Origin: Kribbella sp. VKM Ac-2568
Lineage (GTDB): Bacteria; Actinomycetota; Actinomycetes; Propionibacteriales; Kribbellaceae
DNA: 64,000 nt
Direction: 5' to 3'
NCBI RefSeq assembly: GCF_004345365.1
Contig: NZ_SLVF01000014.1
Location: forward strand, 1 to 64,000
Both the position numbers and the translations under genes were made by a program. The stretch's first letter is position 1; every line of letters begins with the position of its first letter. This document shows, in pieces, positions 8,882-17,711 of this stretch. The notes beneath the pieces are model-generated. The model saw only the letters and a program-made list of their open reading frames with translations. It was not told the DNA's origin and ran no database searches.

Positions 8882-10480
8882 ATGAGCGGCGACTACGACT
8901 ACATCGTCATCGGGGCTGGGGCTGCGGGCTCCGTACTGGCCAACCGGCTGTCAGAAGACACGAAGAACGAGGTCTTGCTCCTGGAGTACGGCGGTCGGGA
9001 TGCCAACCCGATGCTCTACATCCCGAAGGGGTTCTTTTTCACTCTCCGAGGTGACCGGTACACCTACCATTACAAGACCCAGCCCGTCGGACCGAGTGGA
9101 CAGGTCGAGGACTGGACTCGCGGGAAGGTCTTGGGCGGTTCGACAGCGGTCAACGGAATGATGTGGACCCGAGGTGCCAAGGCAGATTTCGATGGATTGG
9201 TCGACCGCGGGATCCCCGGTTGGGGCTGGGAGCGCGTGCTGCCGATCTACAAGTCGATGGAGGATCACAACCTCGGCGGCTCAGACATGCGCGGAGCAGG
9301 CGGCCCCTTGGGTGTCTCGGTGGTCGAGAATGACGACGAGGTGGTGTCGGCGATCCTCGGCTCGGCGGAGAAGTACGGCTGGCAGTCGGTGGAAGATGCG
9401 AATGCCTACGACACCGAGCGAATCGGCTTCACACCCTCGACGATCAAGAACGGCGTACGCACCAGCGCATACAGCGCGTTCGTACGCCCGGTCCGCAAGC
9501 GCGCCAACCTGACGATCCAGACCCGCACACGCGCTGGCTACCTGCTTTTCGAAGGCAAGCGGGTCGTCGGAGTACGCGCCCGCGAAGGCGGTCAGACGCG
9601 TGACTACACCGCCCGCAAGGAGGTCATCGTATCCGCGGGCGCCGTGGAGACCCCCTTGCTGCTGGAACGGTCCGGGATCGGGCGCGGCGAGGTCCTGCGC
9701 GCTGCCGGGATCGACGTGGTCGTGGAGAGTCCCAACGTGGGTGAACGAGTCATCGAGCAGCGCGGCGTGAGCACCCAGGTGCGGTTGAAGCAGAACATCG
9801 GCCCCACCCAAGAGCTCAACACGATCCCCAAGCAGGGCTGGGAAGGGTTCAAGTACCTGTTCAACCGCAAGGGCCCGATCTCGACCGCCGGTTACGACCT
9901 GGTGGTCCAGTTCAAGTCCTCACCCGAGCTGGATCGTCCAGACATCCATGGGCTCTTCGTGCCGATGGCGCTCGACACCAGCAGCGCCACCGTGAAGCTC
10001 GCCAAGCATTCCGGGATCATGTTCATGGGTTACCAGACCCGCCCCACCACCACTGGGTCGGTTCACCTGTCCGGCAAGCTCCCTGAAAACGCACCCATCA
10101 TCACCGCACGTTTCCTTGAGGACGAGGGCGACCGCAAGGCCACCGCCGCCATCTTGGACACGGCACGCAGCGTGTTCGGCCAGGGTCCGATCGCTGACTA
10201 CATCCTGGACGAAGAGTTTCCCGGGCCTGCGGTCTCTACTCCAGAAGAGGTGCTGAGGTACTCCCTCGACACCGGCGCGGGGATCTTCCACGCGGTCGGA
10301 TCGGCGGCGATGGGACCCAACGGCGACGACGTCGTCGATTCGCGACTCCGGGTCCGCGGGGTCGAGGGCCTACGGATCGCCGACGCTTCGGTCCTGCCTG
10401 TCCAGGTGTCCGGCAACACCGCCGCGCCCACGATGGCCGTCGGATGGATCGCAGGAGATCACATCCTGGAGGAGGCGTAG
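8882..10480 (+). CDS. GMC-family FAD-dependent oxidoreductase
   Basis: A 532-residue flavoprotein of the glucose-methanol-choline family. The FAD-binding loop is IVIGAGAAGSVLANRLSE (about 9-26). The GMC signature WTRGKVLGGSTAVNGMMW follows near residue 78. The C-terminal catalytic His is in GIFHAVGSAAMG, and the second catalytic position is the Asn in VSGNTAAPTMAVG. The closest known types are choline/alcohol dehydrogenases and polyethylene glycol dehydrogenases, so an alcohol-to-aldehyde oxidation is likely; the substrate is unknown. The ATG at 8882 has AAGGAG upstream. TetR control from the divergent gene is expected. Confidence 0.92.
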   Translation: MSGDYDYIVIGAGAAGSVLANRLSEDTKNEVLLLEYGGRDANPMLYIPKGFFFTLRGDRYTYHYKTQPVGPSGQVEDWTRGKVLGGSTAVNGMMWTRGAKADFDGLVDRGIPGWGWERVLPIYKSMEDHNLGGSDMRGAGGPLGVSVVENDDEVVSAILGSAEKYGWQSVEDANAYDTERIGFTPSTIKNGVRTSAYSAFVRPVRKRANLTIQTRTRAGYLLFEGKRVVGVRAREGGQTRDYTARKEVIVSAGAVETPLLLERSGIGRGEVLRAAGIDVVVESPNVGERVIEQRGVSTQVRLKQNIGPTQELNTIPKQGWEGFKYLFNRKGPISTAGYDLVVQFKSSPELDRPDIHGLFVPMALDTSSATVKLAKHSGIMFMGYQTRPTTTGSVHLSGKLPENAPIITARFLEDEGDRKATAAILDTARSVFGQGPIADYILDEEFPGPAVSTPEEVLRYSLDTGAGIFHAVGSAAMGPNGDDVVDSRLRVRGVEGLRIADASVLPVQVSGNTAAPTMAVGWIAGDHILEEA

Positions 10481-10784
10481 CCGCGGGAGGTGACCCCACC
10501 CACTTGTCTCCCCACGTCCTGCTGTGGTCTATCTGTCCTGTCGGTAATCGATGAGCACTCTGTGGTAGGCGCCGCTGTCGAGCTCACGACCGGGTCTTCT
10601 GCTCGGTTCCCGTCCTTCGTACAGGTCGGGCACCTCCATAAATGGGTGTTGGCCCGGATGGTCGCTGCGGTCGATGTCGACCATGGTTGGAGGTTAAACG
10701 CTTTTCGAGGCGAGTGGTGCGACGACTCCGTTGGCATCAGCAGCTTCGACATACACCCCGCGTTCGTGAGAGGACGTGCGTCAC
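10481..10784. other. intergenic region, no convincing gene
   Basis: About 300 bp between the GMC gene and the DksA-like gene. A 51-codon minus-strand frame (ATG at 10684, stop at 10529) has reasonable codon use at its start but three AGA codons and no ribosome binding site, so I do not call it. I saw no strong hairpin and no copy of the TTGCCG palindrome. Confidence 0.4.
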
Positions 10785-11099
10785 GTGAGCACCCAAGCGG
10801 CCCGTTCCGCGCAAATGACCGTGCATGAGGCCCGCCAGCGATTGGAACACGAACGCGGCTCGCGACTGACCCAACTGCGCGCCATCGGACAACGCGCAGC
10901 GCACGGCGCAGAGGAGCTCATGTTGGCTCAGACGGCCGCCATCCACCGGGTACTGGCCGAGATCACTGCTGCTGAGGAGCGACTGGCTGCGGGCTCCTAC
11001 GGCGTGTGCCAGGGTTGCGACACCCGCATTCCGGTAGAGCGGTTGGAGATCCTGCCCTACGTGCGCAACTGCGTCGGCTGTCAGCAGCGCGCCCTCTGA
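10785..11099 (+). CDS. DksA/TraR C4 zinc-finger protein 1
   Basis: A protein of about 104 residues with an N-terminal helical coiled-coil region rich in Ala, Arg and Glu (about 10-60). A C-terminal four-cysteine zinc finger follows: YGVCQGCDTRIPVERLEILP and then NCVGC. This is the DksA/TraR layout. Such proteins enter the secondary channel of RNA polymerase and change transcription under starvation, in E. coli with ppGpp. The GTG at 10785 has GAGAGGA ten bases upstream; a GTG at 10776 is possible. It is the first of a run of five same-strand genes that ends in a two-component pair. Confidence 0.82.
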   Translation: MSTQAARSAQMTVHEARQRLEHERGSRLTQLRAIGQRAAHGAEELMLAQTAAIHRVLAEITAAEERLAAGSYGVCQGCDTRIPVERLEILPYVRNCVGCQQRAL

Positions 11100-11209
11100 C
11101 CTGGGTCGGCTCCTACAAACAACCCGACCTCTTGACTGACCACCCGGACGCACTTGATGTGCGTCCGGAGCAGTCCGTCCCCTACGCCTTTGTCGAAAGG
11201 TGTGAAGCC

Positions 11210-11584
11210 TTGAACTACGTGTTTGCCGCTATCGGCGAAGTCCGAATAGGCCCCAAGATGCTGGCCGCGCTGCGCGCGCAGCTTCATCACGAGCTGGCAT
11301 TTCGGCTGGAGCAACTCGAAAGCATCTCCGAAGTCTGGCCACTCTCCGACGACCGGCGAGACGACCAGCACACGATGGCTCGAGAAGAGGTGCTGAACGC
11401 GCTCGCTGCGGCCGCCCGCCTGGTCGTCGCCGATGTCGAGGCGGCGCTCGACCGGATGGAGGCGGGCCACTACGGAAGCTGCCACCTGTGCGATTGGCCG
11501 ATTCCGGTGCAGCGCCTGACGATCGTGCCGCACGCTCGGTACTGCGAACCGTGCCACCGACTGAAGGAGGCAGCGGCCGCGTGA
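11210..11584 (+). CDS. DksA/TraR C4 zinc-finger protein 2
   Basis: A second, diverged DksA/TraR-like protein of about 124 residues. Its finger is YGSCHLCDWPIPVQRLTIVP then YCEPCH, and the helical N-terminal part includes LRAQLHHELAFRLEQLESI. I place the start at TTG 11210, which has AAAGG nine bases upstream; the open frame runs further upstream but overlaps the first DksA gene in another frame and has no better signal. The stop overlaps the start of the actin-like gene by 4 bp, so they are coupled. Two such proteins side by side suggest duplication and specialization. Confidence 0.75.
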   Translation: MNYVFAAIGEVRIGPKMLAALRAQLHHELAFRLEQLESISEVWPLSDDRRDDQHTMAREEVLNALAAAARLVVADVEAALDRMEAGHYGSCHLCDWPIPVQRLTIVPHARYCEPCHRLKEAAAA

Positions 11585-12423
11585 CTGGATCCCCACGCCC
11601 GGCGTCGCGGCGACGGCGCGGCATCTGGTCAGCTGGTCGGCGGTCGCCGGGGATCGCGATCGACCTGGGCAGCGCCCGCACGCGGGCATGGATGCCCGGC
11701 CAAGGTCTGGTCATCGATGTGCCCACGACCACGTCGACCGGTGCCCAGGGCATCTGTTTTCCCGTGCGGCGCGGCCAGGTCGTCGACCTCCCAGGAGCCG
11801 TGCGCCTGCTCGATCACCTGCTCGGCCGGCGAGCTGGCTTCGGCAACTGCTCCATCGTCGTCTTGACCACCCCGGTGCTGTGCGTCGACGAGCATCGCGT
11901 AAGCGCTCTGGCTGCGCTGGAGGTTCTCGACGCCCGCACCCTGCTGACCATCGACAGCGTGAAGGCCGGTGCGATCGGAGCAGGCGCCGATCTGAAACAG
12001 CCGCTGTTGGTTGTGGACATCGGCGCTCACCTGACAGAGGTCGGGTTGTTGGTGGATGGAGCCGTCACAAAACCCAGTCGTCTCGCCCTGGGGACCTCAG
12101 ATCTTGGCGCTGCGACGACAGCTGCTGCTCTCGTGGACTGGATCGTGACCGCAGTCACGGGTCTGCTGCGTGATGATGACCTCGGCCCGCAGGTTGTCGA
12201 CGCGTTGGAACGCGGGCCGCTGCTCACCGGAGGTGGCGCACTGCGTCCCGAGATCACGTACCGGCTCGCGAGACGACTGCGCGTCGCGGTACGGTCCGCG
12301 CCCGCCCCTCATCTCGCCGCCGTCCGCGGCGCCGGCCTCGCCTTGATCGCCGCCGACCGCCATCCCAGCTTCGCGAACGAAGTCCCCACGGGCCACACGA
12401 CGTCGCCCAACGCGGACAGCTGA
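11581..12423 (+). CDS. MreB-like actin-fold ATPase
   Basis: A 280-residue protein with the actin-fold motifs in order. Phosphate-1 loop GIAIDLGSARTRAW is near 24-37, phosphate-2 loop LLVVDIGAHLTEVGLL near 142-157, and adenosine motif GPLLTGGGALRPE near 218-230. It is shorter than MreB (about 340) and has a basic N-terminal tail (SRRRRGIW), so it is a divergent member and need not polymerize. The GTG start overlaps the upstream stop (GTGA) with GAAGGAGG in front. Its place between DksA-like proteins and a two-component system suggests a stress or dormancy role more than general cell shape. Confidence 0.75.
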   Translation: MTGSPRPASRRRRGIWSAGRRSPGIAIDLGSARTRAWMPGQGLVIDVPTTTSTGAQGICFPVRRGQVVDLPGAVRLLDHLLGRRAGFGNCSIVVLTTPVLCVDEHRVSALAALEVLDARTLLTIDSVKAGAIGAGADLKQPLLVVDIGAHLTEVGLLVDGAVTKPSRLALGTSDLGAATTAAALVDWIVTAVTGLLRDDDLGPQVVDALERGPLLTGGGALRPEITYRLARRLRVAVRSAPAPHLAAVRGAGLALIAADRHPSFANEVPTGHTTSPNADS

Positions 12424-12523
12424 CCTCGGGGCAGTCCAGCCGGATGGCATTTCGGCGCCGGCGCCGGGACAACGCAAGGGGTGGATAGTGGGCGTACGTG
12501 CAATCGAGGAAGGCGACGTTGCG

Positions 12524-13480
12524 ATGGCGTTGTTCTGGCGGATATTCGGACTCAATGCAGTGGTTCTGGGCGGGGCTACGGCGCTGCTGCTCTGGGCGCC
12601 TGTGACCGTCTCCGTGCCGGTGCTCCTCACGGAGGCGATCGTGCTGATCGGCGGCCTTGTGGTCATGCTGGTCGCCAACGCCGTCCTGCTACACGTTGGC
12701 CTGGCACCGTTGGAGCGAGTGACCCGCCGAATGGCCACCGTCGATCTGCTCCGCCCTGGACAACGCGTCTCGGTAGTCGGTCACGGTGGCGTCCCTGACC
12801 TCGTTCGCGCCTTCAACGACATGCTCGGCCGGCTGGAGCACGAGCGTGCGACCAGCAGCGCGCGTGCGCTGTCCGCCCAGGAGTCTGAGAGGCGCCGAAT
12901 CGCTCAGGAACTGCACGACGAAGTCGGCCAGAGCATGACCGCGGTACTGCTCGAACTGAAGCGGGCGGCCGACCATGCCAACGACCCAGGTCTGCGAACC
13001 GACCTCCAGCATGCACAGGAGACCACCCGTGCAAGCCTCGATGAGGTGCGTCGCCTCGCGCGGAGACTCCGGCCCGGTGCTCTCGAGGATCTCGGTCTCG
13101 TCAGCGCCTTGACCACTCTGACCACCGACCTGTCCACCCACACCGGGCTGGCAGTCCATCGCCGGTTCGAAGCCGACCTGCCCAAGTTGGATCAGCAGAC
13201 GGAACTGGTGCTCTACAGAGTGGCTCAGGAAAGCCTCACCAACGTGGCCCGTCACGCCGACGCCACCCAGGTCGGAGTGCATCTGTACCGCGACGGCGAT
13301 CGCATCCAGCTACTGATCTGTGACGACGGCCGCGGTTTCGGACTCGCCAACGAGGGCGCCGGACTACGCGGCATGCGTGAGCGTGCTTTGCTGATCGGCG
13401 CCGCCCTGGAACTCGAGGCGGCTCCCGGGGGCGGCGTGCAGGTCGGCCTGTCCGTACCACTCCACGGGGACGGCGGTTGA
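12524..13480 (+). CDS. sensor histidine kinase with HAMP (NarX-like)
   Basis: A 318-residue kinase. There are two membrane segments (about 9-25 and 34-58) with a very short outer loop, then a HAMP linker (about 60-110). The HisKA_3 domain has the phosphorylated His131 in RRIAQELHDEVGQSMTAV. The HATPase_c domain shows VAQESLTNVARHA, CDDGRGFG and GAGLRGMRERALL. With almost no outer domain, the signal may be a membrane or redox state. The ATG at 12524 has GAGGAAGG upstream; a GTG at 12488 is in frame. The cognate regulator follows after 2 bp. Confidence 0.9.
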   Translation: MALFWRIFGLNAVVLGGATALLLWAPVTVSVPVLLTEAIVLIGGLVVMLVANAVLLHVGLAPLERVTRRMATVDLLRPGQRVSVVGHGGVPDLVRAFNDMLGRLEHERATSSARALSAQESERRRIAQELHDEVGQSMTAVLLELKRAADHANDPGLRTDLQHAQETTRASLDEVRRLARRLRPGALEDLGLVSALTTLTTDLSTHTGLAVHRRFEADLPKLDQQTELVLYRVAQESLTNVARHADATQVGVHLYRDGDRIQLLICDDGRGFGLANEGAGLRGMRERALLIGAALELEAAPGGGVQVGLSVPLHGDGG

Positions 13481-13482
13481 TC

Positions 13483-14142
13483 ATGTCTGAACTGACCCCT
13501 ACGCGCATCCTGCTCGCCGACGACCACGCGCTGGTCCGTCGCGGAGTACGTCTCATCCTCGAGGGCGAACCGGACCTGACCGTGGTGGCCGAAGCAGGCG
13601 ACGGCGCGGAAGCGCTCGCCTTGGCCGCGCGTCAGCCCATCGACCTCGCCATTCTCGACGTCGCGATGCCCCGGATGACAGGCTTACAGGCGGCCCGCGA
13701 GCTGTCCGCCCTCCAGCCGGACCTGCGGATCTTGATGCTGTCGATGTACGACGACGTGCAGTACTTCTTCCAGGCCCTCAGAGCCGGAGCGTGTGGTTAC
13801 GTCCTCAAGTCTGTCGCGGACCGCGACCTGGTAGAGGCGTGCCGGGCTGCCATGCGTGGCGAGCCGTTTCTCTACCCAGGTGCGGCCACCGCGCTCATAC
13901 GCGACTATCTGGACCGTGTTCGCCGTGGCGAAGGCGTTCCCGCGCAGATTCTCACCGTCCGCGAGGAAGAAGTGCTCAAGCTGGTAGCGGAGGGTCACTC
14001 GTCCAAGGAGATCGCAGAGAAGCTGTTCATCAGCGCCAAGACCGTCGAGCGACACCGTTCCAACATGCTGCACAAGCTCGGCCTGCGCGATCGTCTGGAC
14101 CTCACTCGCTACGCCATCCGGGCCGGCCTGATCGAACCATGA
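13483..14142 (+). CDS. NarL/LuxR-family response regulator
   Basis: A 219-residue regulator. The receiver domain has ADDHALVRRG and the phosphoacceptor Asp59 in LAILDVAMPRM; the switch region is GYVLKSVADRDL. The C-terminal LuxR HTH (about 150-210) has LTVREEEVLKLVAEGHSSKE and SAKTVERHRSNMLHKLG. It follows its kinase directly; a TTG two codons earlier would give a 4-bp overlap. As the only two-component regulator inside the 10.8-38.3 kb island it is the best candidate for binding the repeated 19-bp palindrome. That link is inferred, not shown. Confidence 0.92.
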   Translation: MSELTPTRILLADDHALVRRGVRLILEGEPDLTVVAEAGDGAEALALAARQPIDLAILDVAMPRMTGLQAARELSALQPDLRILMLSMYDDVQYFFQALRAGACGYVLKSVADRDLVEACRAAMRGEPFLYPGAATALIRDYLDRVRRGEGVPAQILTVREEEVLKLVAEGHSSKEIAEKLFISAKTVERHRSNMLHKLGLRDRLDLTRYAIRAGLIEP

Positions 14143-14258
14143 CACCCAACGGGTAGTCGATCCGAGGGCTCTGGTTGCCTGGCCATCACGGGCAGGAACC
14201 CCTTCATACGATGGCAGCTGCGGGACCCGACCCGCGGAGGCCGCGGCGCTTCGACCTG

Positions 14259-14277
14259 GTTGCCGGTGTCCGGCAAC
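14259..14277. promoter_or_regulatory. 19-bp palindrome, site A (GTTGCCGG-TGT-CCGGCAAC)
   Basis: A perfect inverted repeat with 8-bp arms and a 3-bp spacer, extended by one more pair (G/C) on each side. It matches the perfect palindromes before the DoxX-like gene and the V-ATPase operon. It is centred about 299 bp before the ctaD start used here and about 126 bp after the response-regulator stop. An operator is inferred from recurrence. Confidence 0.6.
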
Positions 14278-14348
14278 CAGACTGCCGACGAACGGCCGAC
14301 GGCGGGCATATCTACCTCCGACCTCAAGCGACAGGGTGGCCTCAGACA

Positions 14349-14386
14349 GGGCAGCACGGCGAACAACTTCCTTCGCCGTGCTGCCC
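14349..14386 (+). terminator. strong stem-loop, likely terminator
   Basis: A perfect 15-bp stem (GGGCAGCACGGCGAA with TTCGCCGTGCTGCCC) around an 8-base loop. There is no T-run, as is usual in high-GC actinobacteria. It lies about 200 bp after the response-regulator gene and before ctaD, so it may end the 10.8-14.1 kb transcript; a role in the ctaD leader is an alternative. Confidence 0.5.
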
Positions 14387-14566
14387 ACAGGTAGGCATGG
14401 AGGTCTCAGTGACACAACTCGGTCATGCGGTTTCCCCGGACGGCGTGCAAGCCGTCCCATTACGGACAGGCCAGGATTCCCCACCCCCGCCTGCCGTCGG
14501 GCCTGCCGACATCGTTGACGTGTGGGGCTACGGCTCATTTCCGGCTAGCGACCCACCGGCGAACTG

Positions 14567-16414
14567 GTGAGGCGGCACAGGGGCGCCGGCAGAGTGCGTA
14601 GCGCCGACGACGCTGATTCATTCGCGGAGCAGCTGACGCACATCACCGCGCACAGAGAGCGGATACGGTCACTGGCTGACCGTGTCGAGTCCAAAGCAAC
14701 GCCTGGAGGCGAGCGCCGCCCCCTGGGTACGGCCGTGGTGAAGTGGTTAACCACCACCGACCACAAGCTGATCGGCCACCTGTATCTGATCACCTCGTTC
14801 GTGTTCTTCCTGATCGGCGGTGTGATGGCGCTGCTGATCCGCGCCGAGCTCGCCAAGCCGGGCTTGCAGATCGTGAACGAAGAGGTCTACAACCAGCTCT
14901 TCACCATGCACGGCACGATCATGCTGCTGCTGTTCGCGACGCCGCTGTTCGTCGGGTTCGCCAACGTGATCATGCCGGTCCAGATCGGCGCCCCGGACGT
15001 CGCGTTCCCGCGGCTCAACATGTTCAGCTACTGGCTGTTCCTGTTCGGCGGCCTCATCGCATTCAGCGGCTTCCTGACCCCAGGCGGGGCTGCGAGCTTC
15101 GGCTGGACCGGCTATGCACCGCTGTCCAACGCGGTCCGCTCGCCGGGCGTCGGCGGTGACCTGTGGATCATGGGTCTATGGCTGGCGGGTCTGGGCACCA
15201 TCCTGGGTGCGGTCAACTTCATCACCACCGTGATCACCATGCGTGCTCCCGGGATGACGATGTTCCGGATGCCGATCTTCACCTGGAACGTATTCATAAC
15301 GTCGATGATGGTCCTGATCGCGTTCCCGATCCTGGCCGGTGCGCTGCTGATGCTGGAGGCGGATCGAGCCTTGGGGGCTCACGTCTTCGACGCCGCGAAC
15401 GGTGGTCCACTGCTGTGGCAACACCTGTTCTGGTTCTTCGGGCATCCCGAGGTCTACATCATCGCGCTGCCGTTCTTCGGCATCATCACCGAGATCCTGC
15501 CGGTGTTCAGCCGCAAACCCGTCTTCGGCTACATCGGCTTGGTCGCGGCCACGATGGCGATCGCTGCACTTTCGGCCACAGTGTGGGCGCACCACATGTT
15601 CGTCACCGGAGCGGTCAGCCTGCCGTTCTTCTCCTTCATGTCATTCCTGATCGCCGTCCCAACTGGGGTGAAGTTCTTCAACTGGATCGGCACGATGTGG
15701 GGAGGATCAATCTCGTTCGACACGCCCATGTTGTGGGCGGTGGGCTTCCTCACCACCTTCTTGTTCGGCGGCCTGACCGGCGTCATCCTGGCCTCGCCGG
15801 TCCTGGACTACCAGGTCACCGACACCTACTTCGTGGTCGCGCACTTCCACTACGTGGTGTTCGGCACGGTGGTGTTCGCGATGTTCGCCGGGTTCTACTT
15901 CTGGTGGCCGAAGATGACCGGCCGGATGCTCGACGAGCGACTGGGCAAGCTGCACTTCTGGTTGCTGTTCATCGGCTTCCACACGACGTTCCTGGTGCAG
16001 CACTGGCTGGGTGTCGAGGGCATGCCGCGCCGCTACGCGTCGTACGGGGCGAACGAGGGCTTCACCACCCTCAACCAGGTGTCCAGCGTCGGCGCTTTCA
16101 TCCTCGGCGCCTCGACGTTGCCGTTCCTCTACAACGTCTACAAGTCGCGCAAGTCGCCGCTGGTCGGGGTCGACGACCCGTGGGGCTGGGGCCGGTCGCT
16201 GGAGTGGGCCACCAGTTGCCCGCCGCCGCGACACAACTTCCTCAGCCTGCCACGGATCCGATCCGAAAGCCCGGCGTTCGACAGACATCACCCGGAGTTG
16301 GCGCTCGCGGAGTACCCAGACAGCGGCGCGCCCCACGACAACCTACTGGACGCCGGCGACCACGAGGGGCGAGTGGAGAACCTGGAAGAGAACGTCGAAG
16401 AGCAACATCCCTGA
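14567..16414 (+). CDS. ctaD: cytochrome c oxidase subunit I (aa3 type)
   Basis: A 615-residue haem-copper oxidase subunit I with about 12 membrane segments after a hydrophilic N-terminal part (about 1-60). Segment 1 starts at KWLTTTDHKLIGHLYLITSF. The low-spin haem ligand is in LFTMHGTIMLLLF. The CuB site is WFFGHPEVYIIALPFFGIIT, with the His-Tyr crosslink pair, then VWAHHMFVTG. The haem a3/haem a pair is in VVAHFHYVVFG. It is the catalytic subunit of terminal oxygen reduction. No subunit II, III or assembly genes are near, so it must use partners made elsewhere, as a second ctaD copy often does. The GTG start is the least sure point: the first 50 residues are charged and not family-like. Confidence 0.93.
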   Translation: MRRHRGAGRVRSADDADSFAEQLTHITAHRERIRSLADRVESKATPGGERRPLGTAVVKWLTTTDHKLIGHLYLITSFVFFLIGGVMALLIRAELAKPGLQIVNEEVYNQLFTMHGTIMLLLFATPLFVGFANVIMPVQIGAPDVAFPRLNMFSYWLFLFGGLIAFSGFLTPGGAASFGWTGYAPLSNAVRSPGVGGDLWIMGLWLAGLGTILGAVNFITTVITMRAPGMTMFRMPIFTWNVFITSMMVLIAFPILAGALLMLEADRALGAHVFDAANGGPLLWQHLFWFFGHPEVYIIALPFFGIITEILPVFSRKPVFGYIGLVAATMAIAALSATVWAHHMFVTGAVSLPFFSFMSFLIAVPTGVKFFNWIGTMWGGSISFDTPMLWAVGFLTTFLFGGLTGVILASPVLDYQVTDTYFVVAHFHYVVFGTVVFAMFAGFYFWWPKMTGRMLDERLGKLHFWLLFIGFHTTFLVQHWLGVEGMPRRYASYGANEGFTTLNQVSSVGAFILGASTLPFLYNVYKSRKSPLVGVDDPWGWGRSLEWATSCPPPRHNFLSLPRIRSESPAFDRHHPELALAEYPDSGAPHDNLLDAGDHEGRVENLEENVEEQHP

Positions 16415-16496
16415 GCGCCAGCTCGCGACGGTGACCCCGTCGAGTGACCTGGATACGGCCCACTCGACGACCTCCTGCCGGGTGAGGGAGGTAAGT

Positions 16497-17654
16497 TCAG
16501 CTGCGGGCGTGGGTGCGTCGTCGAGAGGTATGCGGGGAACCTTTCTCGCGGGCATGGCCGGCTGTCGGCGCGGCTGCCGCCAGGTTCACCAGTACGTCTT
16601 GGTAAGCCTTGTCGAAGCTCGCGATGCCGTTGTCCTCGAGGGTGCGGCCCACGGCTGTCATATCGATGCCGACCGCGGCCAGCCGCTGTATCAACTCGGC
16701 TGCCTGCGGCACACCGGTGTCGACGGTGCGCGCCATCGTGCCATGATCCTCGAAGGCGGCGATGGTTGCTTCGGGCAAGGTCGCGACGGTGTCGGGCCCG
16801 ATGAGTTCCTCGACGTAGCGGGTGTCGCGGTCCTTGGGGTTCTTGGTGGACATCGATGCCCACAATGGACGCTGGATATCTGCGCCCAGGCCGGCGAGCC
16901 GGTGCCAGCGACCGGTGGCGAACTGTTCGGTGAACAACCGGTAGGCCAGCTTGGCCTGCGCGATCGCGGCTTGGCCGCGCAGGGCGAGCGCCTCGTCGGT
17001 GCCGAGCGCCTCGAGTCGCTGGTCGACCTCACTGTCGACCCGGCTGACGAAGAACGATGCGACGCTGCTGACCGTCGAGGGATCGCCACCGTTCGCGGTG
17101 AACCTCTCAAGCCCTGACAGATAGGCTTCGATGATCTCGGCGTAGCGGGACAGGGAGAACAGCAGCGTGACGTTGATGCTGCAGCCTTCACCGGTCAGCG
17201 TTTCGACGGCGGTGACGCCCTCGGCAGTCGCCGGAATCTTCACGAGCAGATTGGGCTGGTCAATCCGCCGGCGGAGCCACCGCGCCGCGGCGATCGTGGC
17301 CGGAGCGTCGTGGGCTAGCTCGGGAGACACCTCCACCGATACGAATCCGTCGATGCAGTCACCCCCGTCGAACACCGGACGCAGGACAGTAAGAGCCTCG
17401 CTGGCGTCGGAGATGACCAACTCCCAGTAAGCCTCGTCCACCGACTTGCCGGCCGCCATCAGCGTCGAGAACTGTTCCTCGTAGTCGTGGGAGCCGGTGA
17501 TGCTTCTAGCGAAGATCGTCGGGTTCGCGGTGACACCGCGGATCCCGTCGGCGACCATGCGCGCCAGGGTCCCGTCACGCAGCGAGGCGCGGGTGAGGTT
17601 GTCCAGCCACGGGCTCTGCCCGCAGTAGCCATAGAGGCGTTCAATCTTGGTCAT
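16497..17654 (-). CDS. tal: transaldolase
   Basis: A 385-residue transaldolase of the non-oxidative pentose phosphate pathway, moving a three-carbon unit between sugar phosphates. Visible features are QSPWLDNLTRASLRDG, then GIRGVTANPTIFARSI. The Schiff-base Lys is in NLLVKIPATAEGVTAVETL, and GCSINVTLLFSLSRYAEIIE and WASMSTKNP complete the barrel. The ATG at 17654 gives the usual N-terminus; an upstream ATG at 17702 with a GAGG site next to the previous stop would add 16 residues and is nearly as good. The basic C-terminal tail is unusual. It follows a membrane protein gene on the same strand and is convergent with ctaD. Confidence 0.93.
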   Translation of the reverse strand: MTKIERLYGYCGQSPWLDNLTRASLRDGTLARMVADGIRGVTANPTIFARSITGSHDYEEQFSTLMAAGKSVDEAYWELVISDASEALTVLRPVFDGGDCIDGFVSVEVSPELAHDAPATIAAARWLRRRIDQPNLLVKIPATAEGVTAVETLTGEGCSINVTLLFSLSRYAEIIEAYLSGLERFTANGGDPSTVSSVASFFVSRVDSEVDQRLEALGTDEALALRGQAAIAQAKLAYRLFTEQFATGRWHRLAGLGADIQRPLWASMSTKNPKDRDTRYVEELIGPDTVATLPEATIAAFEDHGTMARTVDTGVPQAAELIQRLAAVGIDMTAVGRTLEDNGIASFDKAYQDVLVNLAAAAPTAGHAREKGSPHTSRRRTHARS

Positions 17655-17711
17655 CGCGGTCTCAGTTCCCTGGCATCTGCCAGTTGCGGCTTGGGTGGTC
17701 ATGGGCGGGCC

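Larger units (their letters stand above)
14143..14566. other. intergenic region before ctaD with two inverted repeats
   Basis: A 424-bp stretch with no convincing gene. It holds the perfect 19-bp palindrome at 14259 and a 15-bp-stem hairpin at 14349-14386. A looser inverted repeat lies near 14173-14200 (GGTTGCCTG, then GGCAGGAACC) and resembles a decayed copy of the palindrome. The ctaD start lies at the right end, so a leader of over 100 bp or a mis-placed ctaD start is possible. Confidence 0.5.

Noticed and set aside
10529..10684. A 51-codon minus-strand frame between the GMC and DksA genes
   Set aside because: No ribosome binding site, three AGA codons and no recognisable similarity; left as an unclassified possibility.
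14259..14277. Reading site A as a simple rho-independent terminator
   Set aside because: The same 19-bp palindrome recurs before start codons elsewhere with a three-base centre and no T-run; a binding site fits better, though an RNA role for this copy is not excluded.
17655..17702. Upstream ATG for transaldolase with a GAGG site
   Set aside because: Nearly as good as the chosen start, but the extra 16 residues are not family-like; kept as an alternative in the entry.
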